This document shows positions 34,130 to 45,559 of a DNA stretch of 64,000 bases, in pieces. This DNA comes from Begonia masoniana (taxonomy: Eukaryota > Streptophyta > Magnoliopsida > Cucurbitales > Begoniaceae). The DNA is taken from positions 10,134,621 through 10,198,620 of the forward strand of contig CM039509.1 in the NCBI GenBank assembly GCA_022432975.1. The letters run 5' to 3'. How positions within the stretch are numbered: the first letter of the stretch is position 1; each line of letters starts with the position of its first letter. A program made the translations under genes and the position numbers. Under the pieces are notes generated by a model. It was not told the DNA's origin and did no database searches. It saw nothing but the letters and a program-made list of their open reading frames with translations.

Positions 34130-35994
34130 AAGCATCCTCTTTGAACATAACATCCTCACCTGAACCTTCTTCACCTACACCATAAGGTTTAACTATAAGC
34201 CTCCACCAGTGGGAGAATTCGCGAGCCATACATATCATTAACTCGGCCTCCACCAGTGGGAGATTTCGCGAGTCATACATATCATTAACTCGGCCTCCAC
34301 CAGTGGGAGATTTCGCGAGTCATACATATCATTAACTCGGCCTCCACCAGTGGGAGATTTCGCGAGTCATACATATCATTAACTCGGCCTCCACCAGTGG
34401 GAGATTTCGCGAGTCATACATATCATTAACTCGGCCTCCACCAGTGGGAGATTTCGCGAGTCATACATATCATTAACTCGGCCTCCACCAGTGGGAGATT
34501 TCGCGAGTCATACATATCATTAACTCGGCCTCCACCAGTGGGAGATTTCGCGAGTCATACATATCATTAACTCGGCCTCCACCAGTGGGAGATTTCGCGA
34601 GTCATACATATCATTAACTCGGCCTCCACCAGTGGGAGATTTCGCGAGTCATACATATCATTAACTCGGCCTCCACCAGTGGGAGATTTCGCGAGTCATA
34701 CATATCATTAACTCGGCCTCCACCAGTGGGAGATTTCGCGAGTCATACATATCATTAACTCGGCCTCCACCAGTGGGAGATTTCGCGAGTCATACATATC
34801 ATTAACTCGGCCTCCACCAGTGGGAGATTTCGCGAGTCATACATATCATTAACTCGGCCTCCACCAGTGGGAGATTTCGCGAGTCATACATATCATTAAC
34901 TCGGCCTCCACCAGTGGGAGATTTCGCGAGTCATACATATCATTAACTCGGCCTCCACCAGTGGGAGATTTCGCGAGTCATACATATCATTAACTCGGCC
35001 TCCACCAGTGGGAGATTTCGCGAGTCATACATATCATTAACTCGGCCTCCACCAGTGGGAGATTTCGCGAGTCATACATATCATTAACTCGGCCTCCACC
35101 AGTGGGAGATTTCGCGAGTCATACATATCATTAACTCGGCCTCCACCAGTGGGAGATTTCGCGAGTCATACATATCATTAACTCGGCCTCCACCAGTGGC
35201 ATATCATTACTCGGCCTCCACCAGTGGGAGAATTCGCGAGTCGTACATATCATTAACTCGGCCATCCACCAGTGGGGAGATTCGCGAGTCATACATATCA
35301 TTAACTCGTCCTCCACCAGTGGGAGAATTCGCGATCATACATAACATAGTCCTTTTCCCCCTCTGCACTTAATCTTGGTTACATTTGCTTTTCATATTCT
35401 CAACTTAATCATAACAGGGACACAGTGCATAGACATAAAGTTCATAGAAAGAAGTCATATCATGAGGACAAGTAAAACATCCTGTAACTTTACATTTACT
35501 TACACAACTTCTTCATATCGTGGAAATAACAAATCATAGTCAATAAGCTAACATCTCAGTGATTTCCTAATACCCTTTCGGTGTAGGGCCCTAGTGGCCG
35601 GAAATCTTAACACATTCACTTACCTGGATTCCTTAGCAATCCGAACTTCCTCTCTTTAACTTCTTCACCTAAAACATGTACATTACAGTAGTTAAAACAA
35701 AGTCCTAGTAGTCCTAATCATAAACCACCCTAGGATCTAATAGCTAAAGTCATTCTGATTCCTCTGTTTGACACACTGCAATCTGAAATCCGAAACTAGG
35801 TGGACAGGTTTTACCATTGATTAAATCCGAGTTGGTTACTTAAAATGCTCAGAATCGATTCGGGATGACATTTCTACTCCCAGATTTAAAAAAAAGTCTT
35901 AAACTACTCGGCCACTGCTAAAAATCCGAACTCAGTGCCGAGCTGAAAACAGAGCTCTATTTACGAATGAATGACTACATTGTCCATTTCATAC
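34130..35994 (-). other. LTR leader cassette in L, with expanded intron 2
   Basis: Minus strand. Intron 1 35994-35669 (CGAG|GTATGA to TTTTAG|GT), exon 2 35668-35624 (45 nt), intron 2 35623-34175 (CCAG|GTAAGT to GGTGTAG|GT). Intron 2 is 1449 nt because it holds the 47-bp array. GGCC-type stem GGCCACTAGGGCC near 35587-35600. The acceptor-side stem seen in the other LTRs is missing, its place taken by the array. The frame through exon 2 into exon 3 (EEGSGEDVMFKEDA, then stop) is open. Confidence 0.45.
34198..35337. repeat. 47-bp minisatellite, about 24 copies
   Basis: Unit GGCCTCCACCAGTGGGAGAT then TTCGCGAGTCATACATATCA then TTAACTC. Copies from about 34245 to 35195 are almost identical. Copies at the edges, especially 35196-35337, are degenerate or short. 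Short frames within it are a by-product of the repeat. Confidence 0.97.
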
Positions 35995-36318
35995 CTCGGG
36001 TGTGGATTTGCAGAGAAGAGCAAGCTCGAAACCAGCCGTCGGTAAAGGGAAGTTCTGGTAGCCGGGAGCAAGAACTTGGGAAAGAAGGAATCGCCGAGAG
36101 GGAATGTCGGCTACAGTGGTAATAAATGAGGTTTAAGGTTTACATTTCCTATTTATACTAAATCCATCGATTTTAATTACAAAACTGCCACCCAACCTAG
36201 TTTCACACAACTTGTAATAAATTTGTCTTAACATTAAATTTTAAATCATAAAGGTTAAATAAGAGGGTGACAATGAAAATGGTCAGAAAATCACCTGGCC
36301 GAAATGTCGGGTGTTACA

Positions 36319-36725
36319 CAACTGAAAAGAAACATTCATTCATGCACACACAAATCCTACTGTTTTGTGATGTAGGCCCGAAGGCACATGCAAACTCTAC
36401 TTACCTGGTCTCCTGGAAAAACTTGGTTGCAAGCTACTTCGGGTATTACTCAAACCAAGTTCGGAGGAAATCGCTGGAGGAAGTCTAAGGGGGTCTCCTA
36501 TCGCGCTCTGCTAAGCTGAGGAGCTGAGAATGGAGAGGAAATGAAATAAACAGTGGCGGCTACTTCATTAATAGTTTCCTTAAATACGTTATCCACCTTT
36601 GAATTTCTATTTACCCTTATGCCCTTGCCTAGTCATCCACTAACCCTACATTTAATATTGCCATATAAATTGTGCCATTAGTTTAAAAGGAATAGAGAAA
36701 CGGTTTGATAGAACCGGGTATTACA
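36319..36725 (-). mobile_element. 3' LTR of D, 5'-terminal 407 bp only
   Basis: Minus strand starts TGTAATACCCGG at 36725 and matches 43101-43507 closely, including the donor CAG|GTAAGTAG at 36396-36404 and the GGCC stem. Confidence 0.9.
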
Positions 36726-36741
36726 ATCTACCCTCCTTAAA
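36726..36741 (-). other. Polypurine tract of D
   Basis: Minus-strand TTTTAAGGAGGGTAGAT just before the LTR start. It overlaps the last codons of pol. Confidence 0.75.
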
Positions 36742-37330
36742 AGAATTTTGTCCTCAAAATTCGGTACCTGAATAATTCTGGATGTTGGTCCATCATGTCT
36801 TGCTGGCGCTCCCAAGTTGTCTCCTCTATGTTCTGATTGTGCCATAAGACTTTCACTAGTGGAACTTCCTTGTTGCGCAATACCTTCACTGCATAGTCCA
36901 AGATCCTTACAGGTTTATCCTCATATGCAAGAGTAGGAAGAACCTCAATGTCCTGCTGTTCCACAATCTGATATGGATCTCTTACACACTTCTTTAACAT
37001 AGAAACATGGAACACATTGTGGATTCCTTCCATACAAGCCGGTAACTGCAACATGTAGGCTGCACTCCCAACCCTTTTCAAAATTAAGAATGGTCCAATA
37101 AACTTGGGGTTCAACTTTCCTCTCTTCCTGAATCTCACAACTCCTTTGAATGGTGACACCTTAAGAAAAACTTCATCACCTACTTCAAACTCTAATTCTC
37201 TTCGTCTTTTATCAGCATAACTCTTCTGGCGGCTTTGAGCTATCAGAATTCTCTGTCGGATGAGGGCAACCTTCTCCACAGTCTGCTGCACAATGTCAGG
37301 ACCAAGCAACAGTGCTTCACTAACTTCATC
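36737..37330 (-). pseudogene. Element D integrase C-terminus and chromodomain
   Basis: After a TAG at 37330-37328 (SPLY then stop, where A reads SPLCWDE) the frame is open for 190 codons. It contains QKSYADKRRRELEF, the KGKLSP-like [24 protein letters not shown] [11 protein letters not shown], and a chromodomain-like tail LAYEDKPVRILD...VKVLWHNQNIEETTWE. In this family the tail reads histone marks to direct integration. The tail is intact here, unlike in A. Confidence 0.9.
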
Positions 37331-38902
37331 CTAGTACAAAGGAGATCTGCATTTTCGTCCATATAATGCTTCGTATGGAGCCATGCCTATTGTTGCTTGA
37401 AAACTGTTATTGTAAGAGAACTCAACCAATGGTAAATATTTACTCCAAGATCCTTGAAAATCCAATATGCATGCTCGGAGCATATCTTCTAAGGTCTGAA
37501 TGGTTCTCTCGGATTGTCCATCTGTTTGAGGGTGGAAAGCTGTGCTAAAATTAAGCTGCGTTCCCATAGCCTTGTGCAAACTTTTCCAAAACTTAGATGT
37601 AAATCTGGAGTCTCGGTCTGAAACTATGGTGCTTGGAACTCCATGCAATCTAAAAACTTCGTGCACATACAACTCGGCCAGTTGGTCCATCGAATATGTT
37701 ATCTTCATTGGCAGAAAGTGAGCAGATTTGGTCAAACGATCAACTATTACCCAGATTGCATCGTGTCCCTTTGCTGTTCTAGGTAATACTATAACAAAAT
37801 CCATAGTTATTTGTTCCCATTTCCATTCAGGAACTGGTAAGGGTTGCAATGTTCCTGAGGGTCTCTGATGCTCGGCTTTAATCTGTTGACAACACAAACA
37901 TGATCCTACATATTCTGCCACGCTTCGTTTCATACTAGGCCACCAGTAGTGTTGCTTAAGGTCTCTGTAAATCTTTGTACTTCCAAGGTGAATAGAGAAC
38001 CTAGAAGAGTGTGCTTCAGAAAGAATCTCATCACGGAGTTCCTTAATGGCTGGAACAAACCACCTATTTCTAAACTTGAGGATCCCATTAGCAGAATAGT
38101 TAAAATCTGATTGGTCCGTAGAATTCATGCTTGACTTGTACTTGTTACACTCATCATCATTTGTCTGAGCTTCCTTTATTTTCTCTAGAATGGTAGGCTT
38201 TAAGGTTATGGCTGATAGTATAGCTGATACACTGGTTACTGCTTCTAGGTTAAATTTTTGGAATTCTGACTCTAAAGCTAATGGCATACTGAAAATCATA
38301 GATGGGGTTGATGTTGTTACTCTACTCAAAGCATCAGCCACGACATTTGCTTTGCCGGGATGATATTTAATCTTGAAATCATAGTCTTTTACAAATTCCA
38401 ACCATCGACGTTGCCTCATGTTTAGTTCCTTCTGTGTGAAGATATACTTCAGGCTCTTATGATCTGAAAATATCTCACAAGATTGTCCATACAAGTAATG
38501 CCTCCAAATCTTAAGTGCAAATACAACTGCAGCTAATTCTAAGTCATGGGTAGGGTAGTTCTTCTCATGTGTCTTCACCTGTCTAGAGGCATAAGCTATT
38601 ACTTTACCATTCTGCATTAACACACAACCAAGACCAATTTTAGAAGCATCACAATAAATACTAAATTTACCATCTTCAGCTGGAAGGGTTAAAATTGGAG
38701 CATTGGTTAGTTTCTTTTTCAAGGTCATGAAACTATGTTCACATTCATCAGTCCATATATATTTCACATTTTTCCTGGTTAACTTAGTAAGGGGTGTAGC
38801 GATCCTTGAAAATCCTTCGATGAACTTTCTATAATATCCTGCTAGACCAAGAAAACTCCTGATATCTGTAGCATTCTTCGGTTGAGGCCATTCCTTAACC
38901 GC
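37331..38902 (-). pseudogene. Element D RNase H and integrase
   Basis: Open from a stop (TGA 38902-38900) to a TAG at 37330. RNase [51 protein letters not shown]. Integrase: zinc region [13 protein letters not shown], core [21 protein letters not shown] and GQSERTIQ, giving the Asp, Asp and Glu of the active site. Reading would need suppression of the stop on either side. Confidence 0.92.
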
Positions 38903-40759
38903 TCAAACTTTGGCTGGATCGACAGATATTCCATCTCCAGAGATCACGTGACCAAGAAAGTGAACTCTGTCCAACCAAAACTCACACTTGGAAAACTTAG
39001 CATAAAGCTGGTGCTGTCTACGTACTCCTAACACCAAACTCAAATGCCTTGCATGCTCATCCTTAGTTCTAGAATAGATCAGAATGTCGTCTATGAACAC
39101 TATGACAAACTTGTCCAAATACTCGTGAAACACCCTATTCATGAGATCCATGAAGGCTGCTGGTGCATTTGTCAAACCAAAAGACATAACCAAAAACTCA
39201 TAATGTCCATACCTTGTGCAAAAGGCAGTTTTTGGGATATCTTCAGATTTTACCTTCAGCTGATAATAACCGGGTCTAAGGTCAATCTTAGAGAAAACTC
39301 TTGCACCCCTAAGCTGGTCAAATAAGTCATCAATTCTCGGCAAAGGGTATTTGTTTTTGACCGTTAACTTATTCAATTCTCTATAATCAATGCACATACG
39401 CATTGATCCATCTTTCTTCTTGACAAAAAGGACAGGTGCACCCCACGGTGAAAAGCTTGGGCGTATGAACCCTTTCTCCAATAGATCCTCCAATTGTTTC
39501 TTTAATTCCTTAAGTTCAGTTGGAGCTAATCTATATGGATTTTTAGACACGGGCTCGTCTCCGGGGTAGATATCTACAACAAATTCAATTTCCCTATCTG
39601 GCGGTAAACCGGGAAGGTCATCTAAAAACACTTCGGGGAAGTCTTGGACGATTAAGACGTTCTGAGGATTTGCTTTTTCCATAAGCTGTGTGTCTAGAAC
39701 GCTAGCTAAAAAGCACAAATACTCCTCAAACAGGGAAGGTCTAGTGTTAATAGAAGTCATCACAGATATTTCCTTACTCTTCTTTGAAGCTTGAAAGGTA
39801 TGTTTCAACTTACCAGGGGGTTGAAAGCTAACTACTCCAGTTCTACAATCAATCATGGCGTGATGTTTAAACAACAAGTCCATTCCTAGGATTACATCAA
39901 ATCCTATTATATCCATGATTATAAGATCAGCAGGTAGACTTACATTCCCTACTAATACATTACTGTCAAGCATCACTTGGTTAGAGTGCATGCGCTCACC
40001 AGAAGGTAATGCTATGTTAAACATATGTTCAGAAGAAGCAAACCGTACATCTAGCTTATCAGCAAAAGCAGAGGCTATAAAAGAATGTGTTGCACCCGAA
40101 TCTATCAAAGTAAAAGCAGGTACAGAGTTGATCAATATAATACCTGACACCACAGCAGGCTTGTCCTCTTCTCCTGACTCTACCATGGAAAATATTCTCG
40201 GCTTTATCCTAGCAGGGCCACTCATCGACGTTGGGCAGTCTCTAACAATGTGTCCCGCCTTGTTACAGTTGAAGCATCGAAGGACTCTGGGCTTAGTGCA
40301 GTCTTTGAATGAGTGTCCAACCTCCTCACAGTTGAAACACCTTCTAGAAGTCCACCTACATTCCCCCGGGTGATTCTTTAAACATGTTGGACATTGGGGA
40401 AATTTCTTGACATTCTGTACTTTTCTTCCTGCTCCCTGGCTATTTTGGCCTTCACTTGGCCTCTTCGTTCCCCTTTGTTGGTGTGGCTGGTTAAACCTTT
40501 GCTGGGCCTCCTTTGGTCCAGCACATTTCCTTTCAGCCTCTTCCACTTCCAGAGCAGTGGACACCACCTCACTTAATGTCAAACCTTTAATTCCGCAAAA
40601 TTTAACTCCTCGGTAAATTTCTGGCTTCAGCCTATGCAAAAATTTGAACACCTTATCCTCGTCCTTGTGAGCAAAGTGTCCAGCAAATCTAGACAGGGAC
40701 TCAAACTGCCTACTATACTCAGCCACGGACCCTGTCTGCTTCAAGTTCAGGAACTCCAA
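38903..40759 (-). pseudogene. Element D gag C-terminus, protease and RT
   Basis: 618 open codons. Two consecutive zinc knuckles, [14 protein letters not shown] and [14 protein letters not shown], lie near 40355-40230; A has one. The protease site is [13 protein letters not shown] includes [30 protein letters not shown] and [10 protein letters not shown]. The frame ends at TGA 38902-38900 just before the RNase H linker. Confidence 0.92.
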
Positions 40760-41280
40760 TTTCTTCGCGGTCTGGACAGTGCTGTTAAAATACTTCCCAT
40801 AGAAAATGTCCTTGAATTATGACCAAGGCATCGTCAAAACATCTGTGATGGTCTCTATTGTTCCCACCAGAGTTGAGCTTCACCAGCTAAATGAAAGGTT
40901 GCCAATGTGACTTTTTCTCCTTCTCCAATGTTGGCACACCTAAACATACTTTCAATCTTTCTAAGCCATCCTTCGGCAATAACTGGATCAGTTGACTGTC
41001 CATCAAACGTGGGTGGTCTTAGCCTCCTGAACCTATCTCCAGAATGTTCACCACTAGAACCCGAGTTGGCACTTCCTTGTGCTTCTCGGTTCAACAACAC
41101 ACCTAACAGGTCAAACTGTTGACGCACTATATCAGTCTGTTGACGCATCAATTCTGTCAGCTGTCTGATTACACTAGAGTCCTCCTCACGTCTTGGACTT
41201 GGTATCTCTCTTGGTATCCTCGGCCTTCCTGGTCGTCTAGCCATTTTGCTAACTTCCTGAATAAAGTTAAATATGTTCAT
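40760..41280 (-). pseudogene. Element D gag N-terminus, broken
   Basis: Starts MNIF; an internal MARRPGRPRIPREIPSP is the likelier start for the family (near 41244). 141 codons reach AQLWWEQ and a TAG at 40854-40852. Within the next 95 bp there is a shift of frame and a TAA (40819-40817) before the gag frame resumes at FKDIFYG. Gag would form the particle. Confidence 0.85.
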
Positions 41281-41383
41281 AAATACCTAATAGCTAAGGT
41301 TAACGTAAACACTTACAGTTGTTGGAGCACTTCCATGCAACGATTGGCACTAATGAGTAATCTTTTGAACGGTTTAACTGAAT

Positions 41384-41396
41384 GTCTTTGATACCA
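41384..41396 (-). promoter_or_regulatory. Primer binding site of D
   Basis: Minus-strand TGGTATCAAAGAC next to the LTR end, one mismatch to the tRNA-Met type site. Confidence 0.8.
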
Positions 41397-42559
41397 CACT
41401 GTAACGCCCCGAATTTTCTGAACCCGGTTCGCTACTCAATGCTCGAACATGACTAAGAAATTTTTTTTTGATTAATTTAAATCTTCACTCGAAGGTCAAA
41501 ATTTGGCATTTTTCTAAAAAAACCAAAACATTTTAAAATTTGCAGAGGAAATCATTTGAACCACAATGAAGTTATACAAAACTACGAAATGCTGTTGAAT
41601 TGTTAAGAAACAATCGAAAATTTGAAAATCTACTTTAAACAGCGAAATATTAGAGAAGTCAAAGAAGTCAAACACATTTGCCGATTGATAAAGTCAACGG
41701 AAGAAGCAGAAACAGAAGATAGAAGGTTTCTACCGATGACGTCAGCCAAAAGACATCAACTGATCGCAAACGACAAGATACACTCTACATCCTCCGATGA
41801 CTATACGACAAAAATCCTCCTACATCTACTGATGACGTCAGCACGCATCTGCCGATGAGTTTACCGAGACATCATCCGATGGACTTTGACCTACACCTTC
41901 CGATAGAACAAACCTCATGTACCGGTGACTTTACTGAGACATCATCCGATGACTATTCTTAAGGCATCTTCCGATAGAATTGACCTACATCATCCGATGA
42001 CTTTTCTTAAGGCATCTTCCGATAGAATTAACCTACATCATCCGATGACTTTTCTTAAGGCATCTTCCGATAGAATTAACCTACATCATCCGATGACTTT
42101 TCTTAAAGCATCTTTCGATAGACAACAACACAACTTCCTCCGATAGAAAACAATAAACTTCTACACACATCCATCGATAGCTTTTACCCAAACATCATCC
42201 GATAGATAACTTACTCAACTCCTACCGATGGACAAAACAACATGGCAGTAGGCTTTACTATAAATTGAGAAAGTCCCGACTGTCAAAAGGACTTAAGCAT
42301 TTTACCAAAAACCATTTAGAGGCAGTTTAAATCATTGTATTGCTAAAATTCAGTAAAAACAATATTATAAAATCCAACAGAACACTAATGTCAGGAAATC
42401 TCCAAAACTAATTCAAAAGGTTCCTACCACTACTATCATGAAAACTCAATGTACTCAGATTGAATCATTTTCAACTAGACCTTTACAACCGCTGACACCA
42501 GTTAACCCGCCTCATCAGTTTACCAGACCGGAGCATGAATGTACCCCTCCAACCACATC

Positions 42560-43245
42560 TACTCATCTGTGCACACGGGAAGTTCACCTGCAGTAATCTC
42601 TTCACCTACATCACAAAACTCATCTATTAGCCTAATGCTAAGTAAGTAAAGCAAGAAATGAAATGTGTACTGAAATGTAAATCCTAAATATGCAGTTTCT
42701 ACTTTCATTCCTCAGTTATGTTGCATTCGTTCACTGGTCTGATGATCCCTGATACAATGGGAGGTGGATCAGTTTTCCCAGGGTATGAATCCATATATTC
42801 AATTAAGGGGCGGATTAATTCCCTTAACAGCTGATTTGATCCCTGATACAATGGGAGGTGGATCAATTTTCCCAGGGTATGAATCCATATATTCAATTAA
42901 GGGGCGGATTAATTCCCTTAACAGCTGATTTGATCCCTGATACAATGGGAGGTGGATCAATTTTCCCAGGGTATGAATCCGTATGTTCGATTAAGGGGCG
43001 GATTAATTCCCTTAAAAGTATACTGTTACAATCTGTTCACATCTCACCATGCTACTCCATGTATATTCATTTTCATTTTCTTTCAAAATATGATGCATGG
43101 CAACTGAAAAGAAACATTCATTCATGCACACACAAATCCTACTGTTTTGTGATGTAGGCCTGAAGGCACATGCAAACTCTACTTACCTGCTCTCCTAGAA
43201 AAACTTGGTTGCAAGCTACTTCGGGTATTACTCAAACCAAGTTCG
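42560..43245 (-). other. LTR leader cassette in D (intron 1 absent)
   Basis: Intron 2 43186-42606 (GCAG|GTAAGTAG to GATGTAG|GT, 581 nt). The 45 nt upstream, beginning GTAATACCCGAAG, correspond in length and position to exon 2, but no acceptor or intron precedes them. Acceptor-side stem TTAGC-CTAAT-GCTAA at 42627-42641, a paired replacement of the TGAGC/GCTCA stem. Exon 3 reads EEITAGELPVCTDE then stops. Confidence 0.5.
42744..43015. repeat. 94-bp tandem repeat, three copies, in D intron 2
   Basis: Units start GATCCCTGATACAATGGGAG at 42744, 42838 and 42932. The last copy is slightly diverged and incomplete. Confidence 0.92.
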
Positions 43246-43507
43246 GAGGAAATCGCTGGAGGAAGTCGAAGGGGGTCTCCTATCGCGCTCTGCTAAGCTG
43301 AGGAGCTGAGAATGGAAAGGAAATGAAATAAACAGTGGCGGCTACTTCATTAATAGTTTCCTTAAATACGTTATCCACCTTTGAATTTCTAATTACCCTT
43401 ATGCCCTTGCCTAGTCATCCACTAACCCTACATTTAATATTGCCATATAAATTGTGCCATTAGTTTAAAAGGAATAGAGAAACGGTTTGATAGAACCGGG
43501 TATTACA

Positions 43508-43793
43508 TTAAGTTTTCTTTTGCAAAAACTAACAAAAAAGGTTGAAAGTTGGCAAGGAAGCCAAGGTGAGGTGTCAATGACCCATTGGCTCTTTTCACCT
43601 ACCATTAATTCCTTCCTAATTTGCCCTCCCAAATATTCTAACTAATACCTTCCCCAATTTGGTTCGCTCCACAATTCATTTACCAAATTAATTTCCTCTA
43701 TGATTTTCTATCCTTACATAAACAATAAATTTTTGGGGCATGAAATATTGCGCATCACAAGCAAATTTATTCGTTAAATTTTTCGGGTGTTAC
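43508..43793 (-). mobile_element. LTR start fragment M
   Basis: Plus strand ends TTTTTCGGGTGTTACA, a minus-strand LTR start. The cereal-like composition of the other LTR starts (CTAATTTGCCCTCCC) is shared with A. Element D abuts on the left. Confidence 0.55.
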
Positions 43794-44042
43794 AACCTTG
43801 AAAGGGACTTTTGGAGAGAGAAGGAGTTTGCCAAACATGGCAAAATATGTCATGGGAGGGAGAGAGAGAAGTGGGGAGTGTTAGTTTTCTTTTCCAAAAA
43901 ATAACAAAAGAGGATGAAACTTGGTGAGGAAGCCAAGGTAAAGTTTCAATCACCCATTGGCACTTTTTTGTCCTCAGCTACACCATAGCCGAGAACCCCT
44001 CTTATTTTGTCCTCCCTTATTGGCTGAATTTTGTAAACCCTT
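43794..44042 (+). mobile_element. Left part of LTR I, host of element H
   Basis: Continues at 55418 once H and one CCCTT copy are removed. It contains an ~85-bp segment (43878-43962) that repeats 43508-43592 in the same direction. Confidence 0.6.
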
Positions 44043-45559
44043 TGATGAGCTACGACCTGCAAATGGGGTATGCATGTAGAAGATGAGAGAAACACAAAGA
44101 AATCGGTGCTCAAAGAACACCCCAAAAATAGACGAGAAACAATGCATAAAAACAGAGCAGGGGAGATGAGGGATAAAAGATGGTTACCGAGAGGTGGGCA
44201 CAACGGCTAACTCCTCAGAGAGCTGCGAGGGATTGAGAGAAGTTCTATGGAGGTGGCGGAACGTTGAGGGAACCAACACCGGCTGAAAGGTTGCTCTCAG
44301 CACCTTTTTGGACAGAGCTTTGCCGTTGGATGGGGAAGCGATCTAGCGGCTGGAACACGCCCTGCAAACGTGGTTTTTGTCCTCAGAAGAGGCCGAAGGG
44401 AAGTGGAGCGATGGCCTTTGGCTGGTTCGAGGCCATTGGCGATTCGGACAGATGTCATTCACTGGTGAAGGACACACAGCGGCTGGGAACTGAAGTTTTG
44501 TCGTCTTCCTTTAGTCGAGCTCGTGTGGGAGCTGACAGAAGACGACTCAGATTCCTCTGAGCAGCCGTTAGCTCAGGGAATACTAGGCGTAGCCATCAGG
44601 CATTGGGTGCCAGCTAGGATGACAGAGAGAAGCTCTCTCTTCACGGAGAAGCTCCGACAGAACGAAATACAAACTTCTGGTTTCCAAAAATACGTATCAC
44701 TGGCTAAACGTGTAATGCCCCCGAACTTACCCCGGCTCGGTGCGCTACTTTGCTAACCCATACCACGTTTAAAACAATGTTTAAAATAAATTTTCGATAA
44801 AATATGACTCAATTTTTGGGTTTTTAGAACCCTAAAAAATGGTTGGAAAACGTGCACAAAAACCGTGCAAAACGTGTCGAAAAAGAGTGGGTTAAAACAT
44901 ATTTGAAAAATTAAAATTAAAAAAAATATTACAAATGGTACTGTTAACACACAGCCGATCGATCGGCTGTTTAGCCAATCGATCGGCAACCTCTCTGTTG
45001 CCGATCGCTAATAAAAAAATGCTTGCCGATCGATCGCTGTATTTCGCCGATCGATCGGCAGCTTCTCTGCCTCGCCTACATGAAAAACACAACACATGCT
45101 GATCGATCGCGCCTAGTGCCGATCGATCGTCTGTCACTGTTCACCCTGCACTAAAATTTCTTCCTACATTTCTTCAACTAAAACATACTCCAAACTATTC
45201 ACGTCTCCTTTATACGTAAAACCATGAAAACTTGACTCTAAAACCTCAACGAAAACGTGGAATTAGTTAAAAACAAATTTTGTTTACTCTATTAAAACCG
45301 AGCAGCATAACGACTAATTTTTGAAAACCAAAAGCTGAAAACCAAGCTTTCATACAATAACTCCCAAAACTATATTAACAAAAATAATAAAACCACTATC
45401 ATTTATACAAACAAATCCCACGAAACGACCACATTTTTACAAACTTCAAATAGGTAAAAACTATACAATTCAAAATACCGTTCTACCCATATCTTTCCGA
45501 AGACCATGGCCAAGACGTCCCGACAAATACCTGCACCGGCATACCTCGAACCTCGCCGA

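Larger units (their letters stand above)
33986..36318 (-). mobile_element. LTR fragment L, inserted in the D 3' LTR
   Basis: The plus-strand right end GTCGGGTGTTACA (36318) is an LTR start on the minus strand. It interrupts the D LTR, which continues at 36319 with CAACTGAAAAG as in the D 5' LTR (43101). The left (3') part of L is missing, replaced by a junction to element E. It is therefore half of an LTR, not a clean solo copy. Confidence 0.75.
36319..43507 (-). mobile_element. Gypsy chromovirus element D
   Basis: Minus strand: 5' LTR 41400-43507, primer site, gag-pol with a few breaks, polypurine tract, and the first 407 bp of the 3' LTR (36319-36725) before L interrupts. All coding domains are recognisable, including an intact-looking chromodomain. 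Confidence 0.92.
41400..43507 (-). mobile_element. 5' LTR of D, 2108 bp
   Basis: Minus strand TGTAATACCCGG (43507) to GGGGCGTTACA (41400). The 3' part (41640-42240) is rich in CATC(C)GATGA and GATGACGTCAGC motifs, including a repeated ~50-bp unit CATCCGATGACTTTTCTTAA near 41990-42110. Confidence 0.9.

Noticed and set aside
35131..35316. Minus-strand frame of repeated HWWRPS peptides
   Set aside because: Product of the 47-bp minisatellite edge units.
34198..35337. CRISPR-like array
   Set aside because: Units are contiguous and near-identical with no unique spacers, in a plant LTR context.
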